Assembly (NCBI RefSeq): GCF_032854445.1
Contig: NC_088295.1
Span: forward strand, 41,281,385-41,341,384
Length of the DNA: 60,000 nucleotides
Source: Liolophura sinensis
Lineage: Eukaryota > Mollusca > Polyplacophora > Chitonida > Chitonidae
Direction: 5' to 3'
Shown here: positions 49,901 to 59,009 of the stretch, one piece after another
Layout of the letters: each line of letters begins with the position of its first letter
How positions within the stretch are numbered: the stretch's first letter is position 1
Position numbers and translations under genes: made by a program
Notes under the pieces: model-generated
What the model saw: only the letters and a program-made list of their open reading frames with translations
The model's database searches: none
Told to the model about the DNA's origin: nothing

Positions 49901-51661
49901 ATCAACCATCTTCAACCATCAGTAATTCGACTTTGGTCTTACTGCTGTGCGGAGAATACTTCGAAAATAGATTCTGTAAACTCCCAATTGTGCAAATGGG
50001 AAATTAATTTTTAACATTTCTGGTGTTATATACTGAAGATTATGTCATTGTTATCAGTGTTAACATGGGTTGGTGAGATAAAACTACTGTGGGCACATCG
50101 TCCATTCATGGAATCTCTATGCAGCATGATGTGCACTCACTAAACCCTTCACGGCAAAGTAAGCCAAATCACAGATCCAGCCGTCAACCAATAAAATAAT
50201 ATCTAAAGCCAAATCCCCAAGAGCCAGTTTTATTAATAAAATTAACGTCAAGATCTGTAAAAATTCCACACGACATTGTGTTTAAGGTCCATATTTGCTA
50301 TTTACACCCTATAAATGACACTTTGGTTAATTCAGCTATTTTGGGTTTGGATATAGTTCTAAAAGTAGATCTAAATTTCATTATGAATTTCACTAACCTC
50401 CATTCATTTGCATCGACCTAGTTTTGCTTACGACAGCAATGATAAGTTTTATTTACTTGGAATTTCAGATAGTCATTCATCAGTGTGATTTGATAGTTGT
50501 CTCTTTTTGTGACCCCGTGGGGTGCTATTCTTTCATGCGCAGTTGTTTTATGTTAAAGATGGAGAAAACATAAAAATTACATACAGCTCAGACCAAAGAC
50601 TGCGAAAAGTTAGTTGTAAATGTGGTCTTCCATATTTTTTTCGATTTTTCTTTAAACAGAGAAAGACACTTGGAAATAATTTTTGCACAGTGGGCATTTG
50701 GGACCATCTCTTGGTATATATTGTCTTTGCAAAATAATGTTATAAATGAGAATGTAACACATGTTTATTAACTATATTGCTCTTTCAGCTAACAAATATG
50801 TTCAAAATGGATTTTGATCATATTTATATTTTTAATATATTTATAAATACTATAATAATTCAGATTAAATACGTGTGTTTGAACAAAATAATAAAATTTA
50901 TATTGAAATTAAATTTACTAGACATGCATCCTTATTTAGAACATTATTATGCAAAGAAGATATATAACAAGAGGTGGTCCCAAATACCCACCATACAAAA
51001 ATATTTTTTTATAAAAATACCCTTTTCTCCGGAAAATAAATGGAAAATAATTTTAAAAACCATATTTACAAATAAATTTTCACGCTCTTTCATCTGATTT
51101 TGGTATGATTTCTATGTTTTCTTCTCCTTAATATACAGGCTGGATAAGTTAATACAAGATCAATTGATAACATTCCAAGACAATTTACTGCTAAGGAACA
51201 TAACAAAAGATAATTTTGACTGACAGATATATACATATACAGATATCTTTTTATTGTGTAAACTTGTTCATAGCTGATGATATATTGCTGGTTTCAGTGT
51301 GAGCATTGTGACTGGTTTGTTTATGGTAGTGGTTAACACTGAGTGGCGTTTGTATTTATCTTTCCTCAGTCACGATATGGTTCTCAAGTGCTGGCTGGAA
51401 AATCCAAAAGAAAGGCCCAGTTTTGTGGACATAGTCAAGTCTATTGAAGCAAACCTGGGTGAAATGAGTGAATATCTGGACTTGGACAAAGGATCGGAAA
51501 ATACCACTGGTGTCACTGACGGAATTGTTTCTTCACATCAGGAATTGGCTGAGATCAGCAACTTAACCGCTCGTGCAAAAATGGGTTACGATGATTACAG
51601 AGAGCCAAGTTTGAGATGCAAGAAAAATACCCTAAGCCAAGACCCATTACAACAATCTTGA
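30020..51661 (+). CDS. receptor tyrosine kinase B: cadherin-like region, two ApeC domains, TM, kinase
   Basis: Exons: 30020-30110, 31108-31193, 31727-31973, 32929-33006, 33584-33766, 34394-34545, 34931-35069, 35621-35674, 36217-36423, 36950-37098, 38265-38424, 39486-39506, 40403-40429, 40729-40875, 41369-41491, 42122-42208, 42502-42707, 43193-43302, 43616-43775, 48696-48832, 51370-51661. The sum is 2,856 nt, giving 951 residues and a TGA stop, with no internal stop. Phases agree at every junction. All introns are GT-AG except the donor after 33766, which is GA. The start ATG at 30020 opens a clear signal peptide ([17 protein letters not shown]). Plasma-membrane receptor with extracellular ApeC domains and a cytoplasmic tyrosine kinase. 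It diverges from gene A across about 5.9 kb. An AATAAA follows the stop by 5 bp. Confidence 0.92.
32034..32240 (-). repeat. SINE (family 1) in an ectodomain intron of gene B
   Basis: TTTATTTGATTGGTG, TTTTACGCCGTACTCAATAA, GACGACAGCCATCACTAAGG, CACAGGTTGCTGGCAGACCC and GGCTCCTGGGTCATTGC. Confidence 0.8.
32929..35069 (+). CDS. gene B, linker plus first ApeC domain (4 exons)
   Basis: Exons 32929-33006, 33584-33766, 34394-34545 and 34931-35069. The linker ends HRMGCPSTT. Then come [19 protein letters not shown] and NCSNNFTQG; next [18 protein letters not shown] and [14 protein letters not shown]; last [10 protein letters not shown] and [12 protein letters not shown]. These match the ApeC pattern point by point and align with gene A. 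The donor of the second exon is unusual: the position that keeps frame and paralogue alignment (after 33766) is followed by gaaagt instead of GT, and reading on reaches a stop at 33798. Confidence 0.87.
33152..33290 (-). repeat. SINE head-end fragment (family 1)
   Basis: GGTGGAAACCCACGGCC, TGCTGGCAGGC, TTTTCCACGTACTGCCGG, AGGAAGCCAGCATGAG, GGACTTGAACTCATGG and GGGTCATTGGG. The ATTT tail end is missing. Confidence 0.7.
34805..34915. repeat. SINE-like fragment of a different family
   Basis: AATGAATGAATGAATGATT, then GCTTAACGCCACATCGCTAA and TATTTCAGCCATACCGAC. This resembles the general SINE-tail theme (ACGCC...ATATTTCA) but is not family 1. Single copy seen here. Confidence 0.45.
35621..38424 (+). 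CDS. gene B, second ApeC domain (4 exons)
   Basis: Exons 35621-35674 (54 nt, [17 protein letters not shown]), 36217-36423 ([32 protein letters not shown]), 36950-37098 ([32 protein letters not shown]) and 38265-38424 ([28 protein letters not shown]). Exon lengths and phases mirror those of gene A (54, 219, 143, 148 nt). The acceptor at 36217 was chosen because it aligns 22 residues ending in SFWL with A without gaps. Confidence 0.87.
37578..37990. repeat. foldback (MITE-like) element and flank, copy 1
   Basis: 29-bp arms 37578-37606 (ATGGTGCATACTGTGGGATG start) and 37652-37680 (ending CAGCATGCACCAT) are inverted repeats with four mismatches. The right flank (ATCATGTTTTTGGAATCTCA, TGTGACCGT, AGGTATAATAAATAA) matches 47030-47130. 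Related arm sequence in reverse occurs at about 46270-46385. Confidence 0.65.
38045..38192 (-). repeat. diverged SINE (family 1)
   Basis: AACGCCATACTGAAGAATAT, TTCACTTATACGG, GAGAGGAAACTGAGCAGAAC and CCTTCCCACATACGACC, in the order of family 1. Confidence 0.7.
39486..41491 (+). CDS. gene B, stalk micro-exons, transmembrane helix and juxtamembrane segment
   Basis: Micro-exons 39486-39506 (21 nt, VANAPGS) and 40403-40429 (27 nt, FTGYGMQL) are phase 1-1 and lie within about 2 kb of mostly AT-rich intron. Exon 40729-40875 gives the helix [17 protein letters not shown] followed by [13 protein letters not shown]. Exon 41369-41491 (123 nt) gives [19 protein letters not shown] and ends QIGK plus the first base of the next glycine codon. 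Both micro-exons could be skipped without changing frame, so stalk length may vary by splicing. Confidence 0.82.
41568..41825 (+). repeat. tRNA-headed SINE (family 2) in gene B
   Basis: The head GCTCTAATGGTTAGAGCAAC folds like a D-arm, and GGTGTTCAATCCC is a good T-arm/box B. The body has GGGTGGGG and TGTCTGGTGCCTTCAGC, and it ends ATGTTAAACCCTAATCAA. Not a functional tRNA: the cloverleaf is imperfect and it is joined to repeat body. Confidence 0.7.
42122..51661 (+). CDS. gene B, tyrosine kinase domain and C-terminal tail (6 exons)
   Basis: Exons 42122-42208, 42502-42707, 43193-43302, 43616-43775, 48696-48832 and 51370-51661. Motifs in order: [110 protein letters not shown] and [14 protein letters not shown]. 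All catalytic residues (P-loop glycines, VAIK Lys, alpha-C Glu, HRD Asp, DFG Asp) are present, so the enzyme should be active. The tail has SEYLDLDKG and GYDDYREP, candidate SH2 docking tyrosines. Two long introns (4.9 and 2.5 kb) split the C-lobe. Family placement between MET/TAM-like and FGFR/Trk-like kinases is unresolved. Confidence 0.93.
44510..44640 (-). repeat. tRNA-like SINE head, reverse orientation
   Basis: Reverse complement reads GTGGCCTAGAGATTAGAGCG, CCACCTGGAAGTGG and GGGATCAAATCCGGGTC, a D-arm and T-arm-like pair. An AATAAATAAATAAA run lies beside it at about 44612. Confidence 0.55.
45935..46128 (+). repeat. family 2 repeat, body
   Basis: TTGTGACTGGGTAGGGTGCC, TGTCTGGTGCCTTCGCC, CACTGGCGGTAGCACC, CACACCTAATGACCCCTCG and AAAAATTGTTAAGTTCAACG. 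Same order as 29722-29920. Confidence 0.75.
46260..47135. repeat. foldback element and flank, copy 2
   Basis: ATATCCCATCCCCAGCAGGC at about 46330 matches the reverse of the 37578 arm. GAAAGAACGGTGCAC parallels AAAAACGGTGTACC in copy 1. 47030-47130 carries CATCATGATTTGTGGAATAT, CATGTGACCGTG and GACGTATAATAATAA, like copy 1. Repeat D copy 2 lies between these parts. Confidence 0.5.
46549..46775 (+). repeat. dispersed repeat D, copy 2
   Basis: Partner of 25003-25240. This copy keeps an open frame ([15 protein letters not shown]) from 46431 to 46706; the other copy does not, so coding is doubtful. Confidence 0.65.
48833..51369 (+). other. last intron of gene B
   Basis: 2.5 kb with a family 1 SINE at its start and a very AT-rich stretch (50750-51100). 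No other coding signal was recognised. Confidence 0.75.
48990..49160 (+). repeat. SINE (family 1) with a well-preserved tRNA head and internal deletion
   Basis: Best head copy: ATGGCTCAGTTGGTTAGCGC (box A-like), CAGCGTAATGACCC and GGTCGCTGTGAGTTCATGTC (box B-like), then CCGTACGTGGAAAGG. The middle is deleted up to GATACCAATCAAATAAATAA. It identifies the family as tRNA-derived. Confidence 0.85.
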
Positions 51662-51666
51662 GTTTG

Positions 51667-51672
51667 AATAAA
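51667..51672 (+). promoter_or_regulatory. polyadenylation signal of gene B
   Basis: AATAAA begins 5 bp after the TGA stop of gene B. If used, the 3' UTR would be only about 20-30 nt, which is short but possible. More AT-rich sequence follows. Confidence 0.5.
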
Positions 51673-52710
51673 AGCATTCATGCATTCTGTTATATTTCAT
51701 TTTATCATATATCTATGGCCGTTACCCACATGATACAGATGATTCGTATATGCATCCTGTGAAAAACGGGACTTTTATTCATGTTTACATTAAAAGCGCC
51801 CTCTACACCCTGGACCTGGAGTTAACATGGCGTAACAACAACAGCATTAAGTTCTGAAGAAAGCGTACAAAGAAACGACAAGCACGCTCTCCTTAGCCTT
51901 CGAAAGGGCGTAGGGGTTATGTATCTTTTGAGAGGCCACCATTACGGCCTACCCCAAACTTTGATCGCGGTTCACAACTTCTTCGAATTTACTTGTTTAC
52001 GCATCAAACGTGGTCCATACCGCGACGATAAGGCATTCATTCAAGTTCTGATCTTCTTGGTGAAAATCCTTAATTTTGTTCCCAAACATCCTAAAAACAA
52101 GGCCGCAAGGATAAATATCCACATTCTGATAAATCCCTTACAGTCGGATACCTCCTCTTGCAGTAGTCTCCAGTATTTTCATCCTTAATTTCCATCAATG
52201 ATCCATGGTGATCAATGTTTCGCCAGACACGATCTGTGGCTACACAACAGCATGAGGATCAGATTTTCAATAAATACAGATTTTGCATGACTGTTGTACT
52301 GTTGTAAAGCCACACTTTCAGTACAGTGATCATCGCGCAGCTGTTCCTTTCAAACAGGACTTGATTTTAAACTATTCCACACGCCGAAATTTAACACACG
52401 CCTGTCTCACATTACTATACAGAGGGACTCCCCTGGCGTAAGGATTCCTCAGCGTTTCGTGAAGCGACCGTTTTTTCATAGTTTAAGTTCGTAGGTGTTT
52501 ACTAAATTGTTTTTTGTTAAGTAGTTTTCAACTGGAACTAATGAAATAGAAATTTAAAGAATATAATAATATTCGAGCTGAAGAGATTGTAGATGATCTA
52601 CATTTTATCGGCTCTCCAAATGTAGGAAGTTAGTCTCCTATTTGACGAAAAGTAGTACGTGAAGATAAAGGTATATGATAAATAGGTTATCAAAATAGTG
52701 TTTGTTCCCC

Positions 52711-52815
52711 GATGCTGTATCAGCTGTCGTTGTCTGAGGTCGGCTTGTTGCATCGCTCTTCAAGCTCGGCTGATACGACAGACCGACCTCAGACAACGAG
52801 AGGTGATACATCATC
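52711..52815. repeat. 34-bp-arm inverted repeat
   Basis: Left arm 52711-52744 (GATGCTGTATCAGCTGTCGT...) pairs with right arm 52782-52815, with about five mismatches. The core TTGTCTGAGGTCGG is perfectly inverted. The 37-bp loop contains an extra CAGCTGTCG-like piece (GCTGATACGACAG). Confidence 0.85.
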
Positions 52816-53971
52816 GCGCATCACACACTGTCATGATAATCTCTGTATATACACTTTACATTTTGTCCACATGGTGTGATTAACAGTGATATAAATTAAC
52901 ATTTACGTCAAAAGGCCTCAATAAAACGATAAAGAATCGTTAAATTTTATGGCGTTAAAGGCTGTCTCTGTAAGCCGTTGTTACTCTTTCTATTGGAATG
53001 CTAACATTATTTTGAAATGATGGGTATGCATGCACTTTCATACAAGTTTCATGCAATAAAGCACTGCCAGTGCGTATTAAGATCATTTGATGAATACCTG
53101 GTTTTTATTGGGAGCTTTCCATGTACATTAATTTTAAGCGTGGACAGCCAACATGGAGCTTCATTAACATGATGGAGTTCTAGAAGGAAATAAAACAAAA
53201 TCTGTTGCCAAAGTACTCAGAACACCTGCTGCTGTGCGTCCTACACCAGGTATTACTTCCGGTTTCTCCACGGGTATTTACGGGCAATATACGATACAGT
53301 TTCCGTTTGACCTTTACCTGTAAACCTGCACATGATCGTAAATTTATGGAGGATAATCTAGTGTGTGGCCTGAGAAGTTATATTTGTACTGGAATAACTG
53401 GCAAGTCGTTGTATTGTGGGATGATATGCTGCTTGAATCTGTGCTCATTACCATTGCGATCTAAATATCAGATCTCACTCCTGTACAAACCGCACACGCT
53501 GATTAATTTCTCAGGAACTAGGTGTGTGGGGTGGTTGATCAAGCACATTTCATTTAACCAGTCAAATGACGTTTAAGTCACAAATCAAATCAAGGTGTAT
53601 GACTCACATAGCGTGTGTGATTAGAGATATACGAGCCCTGTTCAGCTGCAGGCCTTTGTGACAGCCGTGAACAATGTTTGTTTGCTTTAAAGTGTGTCCT
53701 GGCATGTTCTAGAGGAGTTAGTAATTGTTTACTTCTGGAACCTCCGACCTAATTTGCATCCATCACTTTTCTAGGTACATCAAACAGGTCAAACAACGGC
53801 AACATGAAGAAGATACCATCTGGATCGGCGAAGTGTGACGGAGTATAGATTTGGAACTGCATGGATCAAACTGCACACAAAACAGGGTTTATCATTTATA
53901 TCTATCGTTTGTTTGGAAATTTGACAGTCTCTGCAACTTTGAACTCTTGCTCTGTTGTTTTTTTCCCTTAG

Positions 53972-54109
53972 GCTATCTGTGGTGATATTGGAGGAGATTC
54001 CATGAGGGTTCTCTACTATTTCGCTCTACCCGTTAGCCTGATCGTCGTTGCATATCAGTGGACTAATATGGAAGACGGCTATAAACAGGATGCAATCGGC
54101 CTTGACTAA
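53972..54109 (+). CDS. possible terminal exon of a small single-pass membrane protein
   Basis: A strong pyrimidine tract and AG at 53971 precede an open frame of 46 codons ending in TAA. It reads AICGDIGGDS, then MRVLYYFALPVSLIVVAYQW (ATG at 54002), then a polar tail EDGYKQDAIGLD. The hydrophobic stretch of about 16 residues followed by an acidic tail is typical of tiny mitochondrial or ER membrane proteins. I do not recognise the family. It could be a last exon or a 35-codon ORF starting at 54002. No upstream exon was identified with confidence. Confidence 0.35.
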   Translation, partial: AICGDIGGDSMRVLYYFALPVSLIVVAYQWTNMEDGYKQDAIGLD

Positions 54110-56121
54110 ACAGGTGTTTACACGTCTAGAACATTTGTCTTTCCAGCAAAATACTCCGTCCTAATTTCTTACGTAGCATTCATTCTTAGTTCTTTGGTGG
54201 TTTGTATCGAAAGTTTTTGTTAGGAAACTGGGATTGGGATTATTGACTTGGTAAGCTCAGCACGGTTGAAAATTGTTACACGAACAATAGTATTTGAAGT
54301 AGATTGCCGGTGGGTTTAAAATCTTATCCTAAAAAGCTTTCCAACTTATCACTTTTTTACATCTTAAGTGGCCAATGTGTAAATAATGTCGGGTGAAAAT
54401 TCAGGAGGGACCAAGCACAATTCACTATCAGGGGTCATAGAAGTGCAAATTTGGGAAGTCAACTGACGGGCAATTGACCTTGTCTGTAGAAGCCTCAGGA
54501 AAAGGGAATGGTCCCGTATATTCTACAAGTAGAAGGTCAAGTCTAGGTCGCCTTTTAGCGTATGGGTTGAATTAGATTGGTATTTGGCTTGGCTTGAAGG
54601 TATATTATATTCCTTTGGCTTGGCCAATTATTTCGGATAAGCCTACACATTTAGCCATGATGATGCCCTAAATCATATTATTAACCATTCATTAGGGGCG
54701 AAATACACCTATTCACGTGAAGTGAATGGCAAATCAATATCCTTTATTAACATTATTTGCCTTGGTAAAACGCTTGCTCAATCGTAATAATTTTTTCAAT
54801 ATAATAAAGTAGATTTATACAACTACTTGCACTGACAGCCAGTGGTAGTGAACAACTATTCTGTGAGCGAATCACAGAAGTTTTAAATGTGTAAGTATGT
54901 GAATCAATGGCAGTGTATAGGGCTTTATCAGCTGATATTTCGTCGTGTCTCTATATCGATTACTAGTACTTTAAACAATAAACCATATATTTGTTAACAC
55001 ACATGACTACCTGGCTTTGTTAAACAACTCACGGCTTCCGATTATGCCGATAATGGATATCTCGCACAAATAAGATTAGTAATCCAATAGATTGCCCATG
55101 GGGTTAAATTGACACGTTAAACAACTCCAGCCTAGTTAGAGTAAAGACTCACAGATTCTACATAACAGTACCGAATCAGGTGTACATGGGTGTCGGTGAG
55201 TTACATTTTGTTTCTATAAATCTGTAAGTGCAATATAGCACTTTTAAGTTAACAAACTGTAGCAAAACTGTATGTATTTTTTGATTTGTGGTAATTTTTT
55301 TATTTACAACTACTATAACACACGTTGTTAGAACTATATCAGAGCGAGACATGCGAAATAAAAGGTGTTTAGCTTACCTTACCAAATATGTTGGTCTCTT
55401 TTTTTTAATTTCGATTTTTTTAAAAATCTTGAATTTAATGTTGAATGGCGTTGGTGGTGGGGTGTTATTGGGCACATGATTAGTAAAAAGTTATGGTTTC
55501 CACACCAACCACTTTATAGTTTCGAGGTCATGATGATGGCAGTAAGTAGCTGTATTGTAAATACCGGTGAGGACCTTGAAACGGTGCTATCTGGAATGCC
55601 AGTGTTGATGCAAATCGTGTTAACTGTGGATAAAATATATTTTCTCAAAAGGATTTAATTATCTTTTCATGTTGGCATATTATGGATTCAGTGATACATA
55701 AACCTGTAGAGGTGTGGTTTAAAAAGCTTTTCAGAAAGATAAAGAAGTACTCATTAAAAAGAATTTATGATAGTGTGTCACTACTTTCCTTCGTATATCT
55801 GTTTTCGGTTTGAAAAACAACAATACTTAAGGAATTACTTATCAAAAGTTTGAATTATAACTTTCCACATTGCAGCGTCTTCCAAATGCTTAAATATTCA
55901 CAGATATACCTACAGCCTTTTATAAATGTACGTGGTTGTAAACCGCTCTTCGGTGGTGTAATATGCTATGACATGCAAGGTGGTAAAGAAGATAACAGTT
56001 GGGGGCGAGCTGCTATATGGGATAACAATTTCATTCCAAATTACGTCGTTTTCTCTCATAGGATATACGACATACAAGATAGATAATTTCTAAAAAATAA
56101 CTTTTTATTTATATAGAAACG

Positions 56122-59009
56122 ATGAAGTGCATTCTGGGAGCGTTGGTCTTCAACAGTTTGATCCAATTGAGTACATCTGATATGTCTGGAATGCTGAACA
56201 CATCTGATACACCTGGAATATATAGTACATCTGAAAGGCCAGAAATACTCAACACATCTGGTACTCCTGCAATTTCTAGTACATCTGAAATACCAGAATT
56301 GTTCAGCACATCTGGTACACCTGAAATGCTCAGTACATCTCAGAGACCTGAAATGTTCAGTACGTCTGGTTCCAATGGAATACCTACAACATCTGAGGAA
56401 CAAGAAACCTTCAGTACATCGGATACTCGTAGAATGCTTAGTACATCTGACAGTACTGAAACGTTCACCACATCTGGTACACATGGAATGTTTAGTACAT
56501 CTGTTACGCTCTGGGAGGAATATTCCACATCTGCTACAGGTACACTCAATCCACCTGCCATTTTGTTATTTGAGCAAGTCCGAAATGCTCAAAATTTATT
56601 ATGTGCGGAATATACTTGTCTTCAGAGGGAAAAACGATATCCTTTTTATTATAGCTTATTTATTACATTGCTAAATTTTACTAAATTAAATATGTTATTT
56701 TTCAACAGCATGGAAACAAAAGGTTTCTATTTTAGGTTATTTATATCTTCGAAAACATATATACTCAGTGGCAGCGTGAACAAAAAATGAAAAGTTTGAA
56801 ACAATCCGTGACCACCTTAATAACGCTTTTTTTTAGGGATTGTGTGCTCTCGAAATGAATTTGCGGTATCATTTCCACGTTGTGCGAACAAAAGATTTTT
56901 TGTCGTAAGTTCACAGTTTGATAAATGTTTTTCTGGTTGAACATTGGTTTGTAGATGTTGTGGATAACATATCCCCAGGAAGGATCGCTTTGGAATCATC
57001 GTACAATTGGACTATCCCAGTTGAGGCAGACAGGAGCTTTATCTATTACGGAAGAGTAAGCTCTGTTTGAATCAAAATACATGTTACTTTAACACATTCA
57101 GTATCCTTTTATTGAACCATATGTGATTTTTGTATATTAAATAAGATGGATCATATTATGATTATTATTATGCCTTATGAGGCAATGCCGTTTTTGTTAG
57201 ATTCAGCAAACTAATCTTGCACACTGATGTAATCACTGATCTAGCCCATCTATCCGAAAAAAATTCCCCTATTTATCGAAATAGTCTTCTAAAATATTGC
57301 ACTCGTGGGCTTTTTACTTTGACGCCAATGGCTTTCTTAAACATGTCAAATCTATTTTAAGATCAGACAAGCCCTGGATTTAGCCGATAATTACGAGTAA
57401 TGAAGTCGCAATGCTGAAAAGAATAGCATTTCCATATATTTGCCAGAGCTGCATGTAGACGTGCATGTCTAATTTATGTTTGGCCAATCTTGTTGACCCA
57501 TTTTTCCATCTTCAGCACTATCGTTCAAGTCGGCTGTTTTGTGTTGTAGATGCACACAGCACTCACTTTATTTTCCCGTAACAATGAACATTAAATATCC
57601 AAGCAATAACTGGCCACACAACTTTTCAAGACTTTGAATCTGATTGCGATAAATCACTTTTGGAATATACTTTGTTTGAGGGATGCTAAAATAAGATCTA
57701 CTCTTTTGACTATTGGTCTTACCATTTTAAATGGCCAACCTACTGAAGGAATCTCATTGAGTCACGTCATATGCTCAATGATAAAAGGTACCACCAAAGA
57801 AACAAAAATTATGAAAAATATCACCCATCCATCATATAAGCAAAGCTACACTACAACATTCGTATATTATCTCGTTGGATCTATTGGTGTGTTGTCCATA
57901 GAGATTATTTCCTAACAAGTGGTGGAATAAATACTTTACTGTTTATTAATAGCGCGCGACTTTGTTTACATAACCTTCCACAACTCAAAATTCAGCCTTC
58001 TTCAAGAAACAAACGATGTTCAAGGCTGGAATTCTCACAGGCCTGCGTCATTAGCACAACGGTCTCGCGAACACACCTATATAAACTAGACTAATGTTCT
58101 TTACTCAAAAAGAGACAATAATGTGTTTGGGCCATGCATATATGTATGTAATACCCACCGTATTAAAGACCTTGTGCGTGGGAAGGTCCTTCCAGCAATC
58201 TGAGGATGCTGGCCGCTATCGTATAAGTGAAATATTCTTGAGTACGACGTAAAACACCAATCAAATAATTAAATAAATCAAATTATAGACCTATAAATTC
58301 TATATCGTTTAAATTTATTTATTTATTGACTTGATTGGTGTCAATTATTCTTGAGCACGGCGTAAACTTTTAAATAAATAAATAAAATTGTTGCCAGGGA
58401 AACCCACAAATCTATTCTATGTCGTATTTCTTGAAAAAAATGTCACTGCATATAAGTGAAACGAGCTTCAACTGTGCTTTGGTTTATTTTGGTAGGTGTA
58501 CATGACAGAACCGGTATATGATATCGTAATTCTGCCGGAGGAATTCGTCAGGCATTTTTCCAAGACAATTTTCCCGGCTAATTTGACGAAAGTTGGGGTT
58601 TTCTTAAGAGGATATGCCACCGACTTTAACACTAAAACTTTAACCTTGTCCGCTGAAGATCGTCATGGCAATGTCATCACCAACAGGATTAATCTGAGGT
58701 TCATTCAATCCTCTCAAGCCGTTGCGCCGCCATTTTTCCCGAATCTTGCTTACTATGTTTTTGCAACCTCTGATGTTCCACCGGATAGCCCACTGAGAAT
58801 CATTACTGCAATGAGCACTACAGATTCTCCACTAATATACCATTTGAGTAACACTACCATAGTGACAGTGGAGAACACAACAGGAAACCTGTACCTGACG
58901 TCTCAACGTATCCCTCTTGGGACGTATTACACCATGCTGTATGTAGGGCTGGTCAATCGCCCAGATGTCCGGAATTACACTGCGGTGGTTATATATGTGA
59001 TGGAGTCAG
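56122..59009 (+). CDS. gene C: third family member, 5' part (signal peptide, STS-repeat, cadherin-like); continues past the window
   Basis: Exons 56122-56539, 56955-57055 and 58496-59009, phases 1, 0 and 1, all GT-AG. Exon 1 starts with the signal-like MKCILGALVFNSLIQL and then about 13 copies of a 9-residue Ser/Thr-rich repeat (STSxxPExx), likely O-glycosylated and mucin-like. Exon 2 carries SSYNWTIPVEAD and ends IYYGR. Exon 3 begins VYMTEPVYDIVILP, as in gene B, and continues with a cadherin-type repeat: LAYYVFATSDVPPDSPLRI, TTGNLYLT, RNYTAVVIYVMES. The exon-phase pattern is that of genes A and B, so ApeC, TM and kinase exons are expected to the right of the window; that is a prediction. 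An acceptor-like tatag lies 7 bp upstream of the ATG, so a 5' UTR exon may exist. Confidence 0.8.
56170..56538 (+). repeat. 27-bp coding minisatellite in exon 1 of gene C
   Basis: Units of 27 bp with core AGTACATCTG code for STSERPEIL, NTSGTPAIS, STSEIPELF, STSGTPEML and so on, about 12 full units plus a 30-bp unit and a partial one. Alternate units often pair as SE/SG types, hinting at a 54-bp higher-order unit. Length differences between alleles are likely. Confidence 0.9.
58176..58388. repeat. two SINE (family 1) 3' ends in opposite orientation
   Basis: 58176-58278 (plus): ATGCTGGCCGCTATCG, CTTGAGTACGACGTAAAACA and CCAATCAAATAATTAAATAA. 58313-58388: a TTTATTTATTGACTTGATTGG tail complement followed by a forward CTTGAGCACGGCGTAAAC and AAATAAATAAATAA tail, a small tail-to-tail structure just before exon 3 of gene C. 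Confidence 0.7.

Larger units (their letters stand above)
51673..56121. other. intergenic region between gene B and gene C
   Basis: Apart from the inverted repeat at 52711-52815 and the small membrane-protein exon at 53972-54109, I see no supported gene. Longer frames at 51919-52188 and 53205-53576 lack recognisable motifs or good splice sites. Confidence 0.5.

Noticed and set aside
50777-51097. 106-codon Ile/Lys/Asn-rich open frame in the last intron of gene B
   Set aside because: Composition is what AT-rich DNA gives by chance; no motif, splice or homology support.
53205-53576. 123-codon plus-strand frame
   Set aside because: No recognisable motif, membrane pattern or splice context; compatible with a chance frame.
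56056-56484. 142-codon minus-strand frame with repeated RCTxxF units, looking like a Cys-rich repeat protein
   Set aside because: It is the reverse of the STS-repeat exon of gene C, which has a signal peptide, correct splice phases and a paralogue-supported continuation.
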